Below, one piece after another: positions 57,605 through 64,000 of a stretch of 64,000 bases of DNA. Every line of letters starts with the position of its first letter. Position 1 is the first letter of the stretch. A program made the translations under genes and the position numbers. Source of the stretch: DASPWV01 sp046726375 (GTDB lineage Bacteria > Acidobacteriota > Vicinamibacteria > Vicinamibacterales > UBA2999); NCBI GenBank assembly GCA_046726375.1, contig JBKPAJ010000075.1, forward strand, positions 1 through 64,000. The letters run 5' to 3'. The notes beneath the pieces are model-generated. The model was not told the origin of the DNA. It did not search any database and was given only the letters and a program-made list of their open reading frames with translations.

Positions 57605-60600
57605 TTGAGGCCGCTGCCCTTTTTCGTGCGCCGCGCTGTGCTCCGCGTGTTGATTGGCGGCGCCATTGTCGCCGTGCTGGCAGGGGTCGCGGGGGTCGTG
57701 GGCGAACGCACGCGGCTTGGCGGCAGCCTCGAGAGTGCCCGCGATCGCATCTCGGCGGATGTCGAGCGTCAGTTCTCGACACTCTCGGACCGGCTCGATG
57801 CCGCAGTCAACGTCGTCGCCGCCGAACCGGCGCTCCTTACCGTCGTACAGACGCGGGACGGCGCGGCGACGCGCGGATTGTTTGTTCGCGCGTTCGAAGC
57901 CGCCGCCAGCACGCGACTACCGGGCGTGGCGATCACCTTGTACGGCCCCGAAGGGCGTCCCATCGCCTGGTCAGGCCGGCCGGCGCCCATCCCAATCCCG
58001 CGCCTGAGTGGGCCGGACGCGCTGTTCCTCGCGCCGAGCAGCGGGCTCAGCGTCCGGATCGTGCGCGTCAAGCCGGTCGTCGATCCAAGCGCGATCGACC
58101 GCCGCGTGGCGACCATCGTCGCTGAGGCGCCGCTTTCTGCAACAAGCGGCGTCGCTTCGCAAACGGACGGCTTTCTTCTCGACACTGCGATCGTGCGCGT
58201 GCCGCTCAGAACACGCTTCGAAGGCGCGCCGGACGCCGCCGCAAATGCGATCGTCGTACGGGGCCGCAGCGGTGAACCGATTGCGGTGGTCGACGTGCCG
58301 TCGAGCGAGATTGAAGCGGCGCACGTCCGGTGGCAGACACGGACGGCCGCGGCTGAGGCGATGGTGCTCGCCGGGGTCCTGCTGCTCCTGCCGGGTCCTC
58401 TGCTCGACTGGCGGCGGATGATTCGGGCGATCAGCGCGCACGTTGCGATCAGCATCGCGATTCTCGCCCTCTTGATCGTGGCGCGCGCGGTCCTGTGGTT
58501 TGCGTTGCGGCTGACGAACCTCGCCGATCGGCCGCTCACGTCGCCCGAGGTCGCGGGACCGTATTGGATTGCGCTCGCCTCACCGTTCGACTTTCTTTTT
58601 ACGGCGCTGTTCATCGGTGGCGTCGTCGCCCTTCTGACGTCGAGCTTTGAACAATGGCGGTACGGACGTCGGTGGCGCGTCCGTGTGCTCGATGTCGCGC
58701 ACCCGCTCCGCATCGTCGTGTTTGTAGCCACGCAACTGGCAGCCGGACTTGCAGTTGGCGGTCTTGTCTTCGCTTACGCGTCGTTCCTGCGAACGCGGTT
58801 GTCGCAGGCGTCGATTGATGTCCTGCACTTTTCGCTGCATCCAGTGGACGCGACGCGCCTTGCGGTCGTCGCAGGACTTCTGGTGCTGCACGTCGCGCTG
58901 GCCGCGCTCGCCGTTCTGATTTTCCGGGCGGTGCGCTCGCCGTGGGTGTTCGCGCCGGCGGTGCGCTGGGCGCGCGCGCTCATTCCTGTGTTCTGGGCTG
59001 CTCCCGCATTGTGGCTGCTACGTGAAGCGATGCGATTGTGGGAGCGGCCGCCAATCGTCCCGGCGGCGCTAGTGATCGCGTTTGCTATCGCAGGCACGTG
59101 GATCGTGCGCCGTTACCGGCCACGGATGGCCCACGCGTCGCAGGCGGCGCGCCTCACAGTGCTGTTCCTCGCGTTTGCCGTACCATCGCTGATTTTTTAT
59201 CCCTTACTCGTGGACGCTGCGGGGCGCGCACGCCGGCAACTCGTGGAATCGCGCTATGCGCCGGAAGTCATCAATCAGCGGCGCAACCTGCAGCTGCAGT
59301 TGAGCGAGGCGCAGGCGCAAATCGACAGCTTTCCCGACCTCGCCACGCTCGTCAGCGTGGCTGAACCCGTCCTCACTGGTCCACCCGCGACCGACGCGGC
59401 GTTCCTGGTGTGGTCGAAGACCGTGCTGGCCGAACAGCGCCTCACTTCATCCGTCGAGTTGTACGACGCAGCCGGTTCGCTGGTCAGCCGCTTCGCGCTC
59501 AAGCTTCCCGAATCGGCGGGTGCGCAGATCTGGCAGGAAGCGTCGTGCAACTGGGAAGTGTTCGAAGAAGTCTCACCGTTCTTCTCAGAGGAGCGGCGTC
59601 TGCTGCACGCCGGTCGCGGCATTTGCGTCAGCGGCACCAATGGCCGGCCGTCGATGGTCGGCTCGATTGTCGTCCACGTCCAGCTCGATTACAGCAACCT
59701 GTCGTTCATCTCGGCGCGCAGCCCCTATGTGGCACTGCTGCGCGCGCCCGACGAGCAAACAGTAGAACGGACGCCGCGTGAACGTCTGGAGTCTACGGTG
59801 TACGGCTGGAGCCGTCGTGCCTTGTACACCTCAGGCGACGATGCCTGGCCGCTCGTCGAGGAAGTCTTCTCCCGGCTGCTCGCGTCTCGCGATCCGTTCT
59901 GGGCGAATCTCTCGCGCGGCGGCGCCGAGTACGAAGTGTATTTCCAGAACGATCGCGGCGCCATCTACGCCCTCGGGTATCCCCTGACGGGCGTGTTTGG
60001 CCATCTCATGAGTCTGGCCGAGATCCTGGTCCTCGGCGTTGCGACGATGGTGGCGCTGCTCACTGGAGCAGCGTTGTACGGGTTGATCGCCGCACGAACG
60101 CCGGCGTCTGGTCGCGCGCTGCTGCGCGAAGTGCGCGCCAGCTTCTATCGAAAACTCTTTATCGCGTTCGTCATCGCCGCGGTGCTGCCGGTGCTCGCGC
60201 TCGCGTTCCTCACCCGCGAATACGTGGCGGATTTAATCAGCACGGACGTCGAACAAGAGGCCACACGCACGGCAGCGTCGGCGAGTCGCGTCGTCGAGGA
60301 CGTCGGGACGCTCGAGGCACGCGGCGGATCGGATCTGGAGGTGGTTGACGACAACCTTGTCGTCTGGCTGAGCCGCGTCATCGCACAGGACGTCAACATC
60401 TTCGATGGTGTCGGCCTGTTGGCGTCGAGCGAACGCAATCTATTTGTCTCAGGTCTGCTGCCCACGCGCACACCCGGCGAGGTCTATCGCGCCATTCTGC
60501 TCGAGGGCCGCCCGTCGTTCGTCTATCGCGAAACCGTGGCTGGCTACGAATACCTCGTCTCGGCCGCACCGGTTCGGATCCAAAACCGCGACGCGATCCT

Positions 60601-61615
60601 GACTGTGCCGCTGACGCTGCGGCAGCAGGAGCTGGAGAGCCAGACGGACGAGCTCGATCGACGCGTGGTGCTCGCTGCGGTTCTTTTCATCATTCTGGGC
60701 GCGGCCATCGGCTACTGGATGGCCGAGCGGATTGCCGATCCCGTCAATCGCCTGATGAAGGCAACGGCCCGGATCGCCCGCGGCGATTTAGATGCCAGGA
60801 TTCTCGCCACTTCGTCCGACGAGTTCCGCCGCCTGGTGGAGTCGTTCAACCGCATGGCCGCCGACCTTCAGCGGCAGCGCGCCGAGCTCGAACGCACGAA
60901 CCGCCTGGCCGCTTGGGCCGACATGGCGCGGCAGGTTGCGCACGACATCAAGAACCCGTTGACGCCCATTCAATTGAACGCGGAGCACTTGCGGCGCGTC
61001 CACATCGATCGAGGCGAACCGCTCAACGGCGTGCTCGACGAATGCGTCTCGAACATCCTCAAGCAGGTCAGCCTGCTGCGGCAGCTTGCGTCTGAGTTCT
61101 CCAGTTTTGCATCTGCGCCCACTGCCCGCCCAACGCCCGCGGCGCTGCACGAACTGATCGCGGATGTTGCGGAGCCGTACCGAACCGGTCTCGCGGGCCG
61201 GGTCGAATTGGCGATCGACGTGCCCCCCACTCTGCCGCTGGCGCTCGTGGACAAAACGCTGCTCGCGCGCGCACTCACCAACATCATCGAAAACGCGCTG
61301 CACGCGATGCCATCGGGTGGCACGTTGTCGATCCGCGCACGCGCGTTGTCGGACGCGCGCATCGAGCTCGCGATTGCGGACACCGGCATCGGAATGGATG
61401 CGAGCGCGCTCGCGCGGATCTTCGAGCCGTATTTTTCGACACGCGCCGCCGGAACAGGCCTCGGCCTGACGATCGCGAAGCGCAACGTCGAGTTGAACAA
61501 CGGCACGATCGACGTGCAAAGCGAGAAAGGAAAAGGGACGGTCGTGACGCTGACGCTGCCGGCGGCCGGGGGCGTGCTTAATCCCGCAATCCACATGAAT
61601 TACGTGGATGGCTGA
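57605..61615 (+). CDS. very large NtrY-like sensor histidine kinase
   Basis: 1336 residues. A first extracytoplasmic sensor (about 30-245) follows TM1, then a cluster of some eight helices (about 255-545), a second extracytoplasmic region (about 550-790), and another TM pair. A third sensor region follows with YEYLVSAAPVRIQNRDAIL. HAMP is near 1035-1080 (GYWMAERIADPVNRLMKATARIARGDLD). The kinase core has the His in MARQVAHDIKNPLTPIQLNAEHL (near 1112), N box NIIENALHAM, and G boxes DTGIGM and GTGLGLTIAKR. This His box is NtrY/PleC-like. No response regulator gene is next to it. TTG 57605 is used here; a GTG at 57626 is an equal alternative start. Confidence 0.8.
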   Translation: MRPLPFFVRRAVLRVLIGGAIVAVLAGVAGVVGERTRLGGSLESARDRISADVERQFSTLSDRLDAAVNVVAAEPALLTVVQTRDGAATRGLFVRAFEAAASTRLPGVAITLYGPEGRPIAWSGRPAPIPIPRLSGPDALFLAPSSGLSVRIVRVKPVVDPSAIDRRVATIVAEAPLSATSGVASQTDGFLLDTAIVRVPLRTRFEGAPDAAANAIVVRGRSGEPIAVVDVPSSEIEAAHVRWQTRTAAAEAMVLAGVLLLLPGPLLDWRRMIRAISAHVAISIAILALLIVARAVLWFALRLTNLADRPLTSPEVAGPYWIALASPFDFLFTALFIGGVVALLTSSFEQWRYGRRWRVRVLDVAHPLRIVVFVATQLAAGLAVGGLVFAYASFLRTRLSQASIDVLHFSLHPVDATRLAVVAGLLVLHVALAALAVLIFRAVRSPWVFAPAVRWARALIPVFWAAPALWLLREAMRLWERPPIVPAALVIAFAIAGTWIVRRYRPRMAHASQAARLTVLFLAFAVPSLIFYPLLVDAAGRARRQLVESRYAPEVINQRRNLQLQLSEAQAQIDSFPDLATLVSVAEPVLTGPPATDAAFLVWSKTVLAEQRLTSSVELYDAAGSLVSRFALKLPESAGAQIWQEASCNWEVFEEVSPFFSEERRLLHAGRGICVSGTNGRPSMVGSIVVHVQLDYSNLSFISARSPYVALLRAPDEQTVERTPRERLESTVYGWSRRALYTSGDDAWPLVEEVFSRLLASRDPFWANLSRGGAEYEVYFQNDRGAIYALGYPLTGVFGHLMSLAEILVLGVATMVALLTGAALYGLIAARTPASGRALLREVRASFYRKLFIAFVIAAVLPVLALAFLTREYVADLISTDVEQEATRTAASASRVVEDVGTLEARGGSDLEVVDDNLVVWLSRVIAQDVNIFDGVGLLASSERNLFVSGLLPTRTPGEVYRAILLEGRPSFVYRETVAGYEYLVSAAPVRIQNRDAILTVPLTLRQQELESQTDELDRRVVLAAVLFIILGAAIGYWMAERIADPVNRLMKATARIARGDLDARILATSSDEFRRLVESFNRMAADLQRQRAELERTNRLAAWADMARQVAHDIKNPLTPIQLNAEHLRRVHIDRGEPLNGVLDECVSNILKQVSLLRQLASEFSSFASAPTARPTPAALHELIADVAEPYRTGLAGRVELAIDVPPTLPLALVDKTLLARALTNIIENALHAMPSGGTLSIRARALSDARIELAIADTGIGMDASALARIFEPYFSTRAAGTGLGLTIAKRNVELNNGTIDVQSEKGKGTVVTLTLPAAGGVLNPAIHMNYVDG

Positions 61616-61650
61616 AAGCGCTCGGTGTCAAGCGCAGGGAAACGCTGGGC

Positions 61651-62475
61651 TTAATGATCCGCAGCTGCGTGTGGCCGCCGAAATCGCGTGACGGCCATTT
61701 CGACGAACGCTGAGAACAGATACCCCCACGCCATGACCAGCAGCACTTCGTGTGGATACGCGACGACGAGCGCGATGAAGGCGGCGAGTGCGAGCAGTAC
61801 CGTGTAGCGTCGTTTAGCTCGGAGGTCGAGCGTCTTGAAGCTGCGAAACCGAATCTTGCTCACCATCAACAGCGCGGGCACCAGCACCATCACGACAGCC
61901 AGGAACGGACGCAGGTCGACGCTCATGATCGAGGCGAACCGCGACAAATCAATCACGGACGGACTTGTGGCGTAAAACACCGTGGCCGCGGGAATCGCTG
62001 CTGCGGCCGGACTCGCCAGACCGACGAAATACCTCTTGTCGGTGTGGCTGTGCTGAATGTTGAACCGTGCCAGGCGCAGCGCGGCGCCGCACACAAACAG
62101 GAATCCCAGCGCCCATCCCAACCGGCCAAACGGCGCCAGCGCCCAGACGTACGCGAGTACGGCGGGCGCCATGCCGAACGAGATCACGTCGGCCAGCGAA
62201 TCGAGCTGCACGCCAAACTCGCTCGATGTTCCGGTCATGCGTGCGATGCGCCCGTCGAGCATGTCCATGACCATCGCCACGCCGATGAACGCCGCCGCCA
62301 CCGGTAAGTTGCCGTGCATCGCATAGACAATGCACGACCAGCCGCAGAACAGATTGGCAAGCGTGAAGAGGCTGGGCAGGAGCGAAGCACCGCGACGAAT
62401 GCCGCGTCTGTCCGGATGCCGTATCACTGGCCGTCCCGGGGGGACCGGCGAATGCGCCGCGGGTGTGGGACTCAC
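61651..62475 (-). CDS. pssA: CDP-diacylglycerol-serine O-phosphatidyltransferase
   Basis: A 274-residue membrane enzyme of the CDP-alcohol phosphatidyltransferase family. The catalytic motif DGRIARMTGTSSEFGVQLDS is preceded by MDMLD and matches DGxxAR...GxxxDxxxD. About seven helices follow. It makes phosphatidylserine from CDP-DAG and serine, which Psd (adjacent gene) decarboxylates to PE. It starts at GTG 62475, one nucleotide after the psd stop; the longer reading frame upstream is in psd. Confidence 0.93.
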   Translation of the reverse strand: MSPTPAAHSPVPPGRPVIRHPDRRGIRRGASLLPSLFTLANLFCGWSCIVYAMHGNLPVAAAFIGVAMVMDMLDGRIARMTGTSSEFGVQLDSLADVISFGMAPAVLAYVWALAPFGRLGWALGFLFVCGAALRLARFNIQHSHTDKRYFVGLASPAAAAIPAATVFYATSPSVIDLSRFASIMSVDLRPFLAVVMVLVPALLMVSKIRFRSFKTLDLRAKRRYTVLLALAAFIALVVAYPHEVLLVMAWGYLFSAFVEMAVTRFRRPHAAADH

Positions 62476-62476
62476 G

Positions 62477-63100
62477 TCAGGGCTCCAGCGTTGCGACCGG
62501 CGTTTCGCCACCCACAACATGATCGCCGGCCTTCACGCGCACGCGCGCGGAGAGCGGCAGAAACAAATCAATGCGGGATCCGAACTTCATGATCCCAAAG
62601 CGGTGGCCGCGGCTGACCTGATCGCCAGGCTTGACACGGCACACGATACGGCGCGCGAGAACGCCTACGATTTGCCGCAACACGACCGTCGTTCCGTCTC
62701 GATCGATCCACACTTCGGTCCACTCGTTGAGTGTTCCGGCGTCGTCGCGATACGCGGGCAGAAACTTGCCGGGATGATACTCCACTCGCGTGACGCGTCC
62801 TTCGACGGGGATGCGGTTGACGTGAACGTCCAGCGGTGACAGGAAGATCGTGATGCGCTGCCACTTGCCAGGTGGCGCGCCCGGACCGGGATCGCCGATG
62901 AGCATCACGCGCCCGTCCGCGGGCGAGACCACAAGGTTCGGCTCGGTGAGAATCGTGCGCTCGGGATCGCGAAAGAAGAAGAGGAAAAAGCCGGTGAGAA
63001 CCATGAACGGCATCGCCCACAGCCGCCCCTGCCACCACCACATGCCGCCTGCGGCGATGAGCGCGCCAAAAATGAAGGGCCATCCTGCCCGATCGATCAT
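62477..63100 (-). CDS. psd: phosphatidylserine decarboxylase
   Basis: A 207-residue pyruvoyl-dependent decarboxylase of the short (PSD-A) class. An N-terminal membrane segment (WPFIFGALIAAGGMWWW, then LTGFFLFFFRDPERTI) is followed by VVSPADGRVMLIG, FLSPLDVHVNRIPVEGRV and the self-cleavage region GIMKFGSRIDLFLP (cleavage at Gly-Ser). I chose ATG 63100 because the frame before it reads only an inverted-repeat spacer. It works with PssA, encoded in the same mini-operon, to make phosphatidylethanolamine. Confidence 0.92.
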   Translation of the reverse strand: MIDRAGWPFIFGALIAAGGMWWWQGRLWAMPFMVLTGFFLFFFRDPERTILTEPNLVVSPADGRVMLIGDPGPGAPPGKWQRITIFLSPLDVHVNRIPVEGRVTRVEYHPGKFLPAYRDDAGTLNEWTEVWIDRDGTTVVLRQIVGVLARRIVCRVKPGDQVSRGHRFGIMKFGSRIDLFLPLSARVRVKAGDHVVGGETPVATLEP

Positions 63101-63127
63101 GCTGATCGGATGATAAGCCGTGTTTCC

Positions 63128-63172
63128 AATTGCCGGTTTCCAGTTCGAGGGATGAACTGGCAACCGGCAACT
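63128..63172. repeat. 19-bp inverted repeat, CAGTTGCCGGTT type
   Basis: Arms 63128-63146 and 63154-63172 are 17/19 complementary, with a 7-nt loop, between the DUF465 gene and psd. No T-run follows on either strand, so it may be a repeat element or weak terminator rather than an intrinsic terminator. Confidence 0.55.
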
Positions 63173-63182
63173 GAAATAAGGG

Positions 63183-63425
63183 CTAAACGCTTAGTGCACT
63201 GCGGACGCCACTGCGGTGCTCGCGCAAGATCACTTCCATCTTGTCCTTGAGCTGCAGTTTGCGCTTCTTAATAACGACTTCTTCGATCTGTTCCGCGTCT
63301 GAGAGGTAGTGCTTCCGGGTAAGCTCGTGCAAGCGGCTGTCTAATTCGTGATGCTTGAAAACCAGCTGGCGGTACTCCTCGTTGGTCTCGAGGAGCAGGG
63401 TCTGTAAGTCCTGTGCCTCAGCCAT
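63183..63425 (-). CDS. DUF465 (YdcH-like) small coiled-coil protein
   Basis: An 80-residue protein with the DUF465 pattern. A helical region EYRQLVFKHHELDSRLHELTR is followed by DAEQIEEVVIKKRKLQLKDKMEVIL. Proteins of this family are small, conserved and of unknown function in most bacteria. It stands between rimI and psd on the same strand. No membrane helix is visible. Confidence 0.85.
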   Translation of the reverse strand: MAEAQDLQTLLLETNEEYRQLVFKHHELDSRLHELTRKHYLSDAEQIEEVVIKKRKLQLKDKMEVILREHRSGVRSALSV

Positions 63426-63516
63426 CGTGCTCCGCCTCCTTTCCGAAGTCGGGTACGGGATGCAAACCCACTCCTAGCCGGCACTGTAGCACCACCCCTA
63501 TAGCGTTGCAAGATGT

Positions 63517-63984
63517 TTACGTCGCCTTTGCGACGTTGTCGCGTGCGAGTATCAGCGCGTCCTCGATCGGATGCGTGTAGTAGCTCGGGCGAACGCCGGC
63601 AATGCGAAAGCCAGCGCCTTCGTACAAACGCCGGGCCGCGGCGTTCGAGCGACGCACTTCGAGCGTCGCGTGTACGGCACCGAGCCGTTCGGCTTCGCGC
63701 AGCACGTGCTGCAGCAAAATGCGGCCAAGTCCTCGATTTCGCAGCTCTGGCCGGATGGCAAGGTTGTTGATATGAATCTGATCTGCGACGCGCCAAAACG
63801 CGCAAAATCCAGCAACGCGCGATTCAATGGTGCGGATGACAAACACGTAGCAGACGTCCGGCCGATCGAGCTCGCTTTCGTACCACTCGCGTGTCGTGGG
63901 GTTGTAAAACGAGGCCCGCTCCACGTCGATCACGCCGTCGAGATCGTCCGGCGCGGTGAGGCGCTCAATCACGATGCCGCTCAT
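63517..63984 (-). CDS. rimI: [ribosomal protein bS18]-alanine N-acetyltransferase RimI-like
   Basis: A 155-residue GNAT-family enzyme. The acetyl-CoA site is in INNLAIRPELRNRGLGRILLQHVL (Q/RxxGxG/A-type loop). C-terminal RRSNAAARRLYEGAGFRIAGVRPSYY and EDALILARD match RimI. It would acetylate the N-terminal Ala of ribosomal protein bS18. The ATG start is at 63984, where a TGA in another frame overlaps it (ATGA), so an upstream gene (TsaB is usual) may end right at the window edge; only 16 bp are visible. Confidence 0.9.
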   Translation of the reverse strand: MSGIVIERLTAPDDLDGVIDVERASFYNPTTREWYESELDRPDVCYVFVIRTIESRVAGFCAFWRVADQIHINNLAIRPELRNRGLGRILLQHVLREAERLGAVHATLEVRRSNAAARRLYEGAGFRIAGVRPSYYTHPIEDALILARDNVAKAT

Positions 63985-64000
63985 ACCCTCGCCTGGCGTT

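Noticed and set aside
57769..58731. 320-residue minus-strand frame inside the giant kinase
   Set aside because: Ser/Arg-rich antisense shadow. The plus-strand kinase frame is uninterrupted across it.
63100..63163. upstream start for psd giving 21 extra residues
   Set aside because: The extra codons translate the inverted-repeat spacer. Family homologues start at MIDRAGWP.
63128..63172. intrinsic terminator between the DUF465 gene and psd
   Set aside because: A strong hairpin exists but no run of T follows on either strand. Kept only as an inverted repeat.

Overview
This is a 64 kb stretch of a GC-rich, diderm bacterial chromosome with about 50 protein genes, no rRNA or recognisable tRNA, no CRISPR array and no insertion sequence. 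The gene set suggests an Acidobacteriota genome, probably near class Vicinamibacteria. The pointers are outer-membrane machinery (Lpt, Tol-Pal, a carboxypeptidase-like TonB-dependent receptor), an HPr kinase PTS in an LPS-making organism, PQQ dehydrogenase and Cu-monooxygenase/TPR proteins, and abundant small intergenic repeats. The taxonomic call is inference.

Layout. 1-1.4 kb: an Ig-like lipoprotein running off the left edge and a divergent pseudopilin. 1.5-8.4 kb: a cell-wall sugar salvage island (two sodium-solute symporters, an AmiE-like serine hydrolase, a BadF-type amino-sugar kinase, NagB, MurQ). 8.5-15.8 kb: XerD-type recombinase, PHP-domain protein, a one-chain LptF-LptG fusion and a GH57 glycosidase. 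15.8-16.2 kb: a convergent gap with a 28-bp dif-like site. 16.2-21.6 kb: parB, parA, bfn, miaB, recN. 21.9-27.6 kb: tolQ-tolR-tonB/tolA-like-tolB-pal-cpoB, then ssb. 28.0-45.8 kb: a long minus-strand run of cupin, ptsI, HPr, EIIA, rapZ, hprK, hpf, rpoN, lptB, an lptC-lptA fusion, recJ, accA, dnaE and guaA. 45.8-61.6 kb: accessory genes, namely a PQQ-like propeller, a redoxin/cytochrome c/Cu-monooxygenase/TPR protein, a GT-C glycosyltransferase with TPRs, a decayed TonB receptor, an aminotransferase, a PQQ alcohol dehydrogenase, a membrane protein and a very large NtrY-like kinase. 61.6-64 kb: pssA, psd, a DUF465 protein and rimI.

How it fits together. LPS export is encoded by fused proteins (LptFG, LptCA) with a separate LptB. 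The PTS proteins have no sugar permease in the window, so they look like a regulatory cascade (EI to HPr to EIIA, with HprK acting on HPr) beside sigma-54 and RapZ. Tol-Pal and phosphatidylethanolamine synthesis complete an envelope-maintenance theme. The most unusual non-coding content is the dif-like site and at least five families of small intergenic repeats. One of these has duplicated the 3' end of a gene in a 95-bp tandem array. No wholly new multi-gene system was recognised. The best candidates for follow-up are the fused Lpt machine, the dif/Xer/ParAB neighbourhood, the giant kinase and the repeat families.
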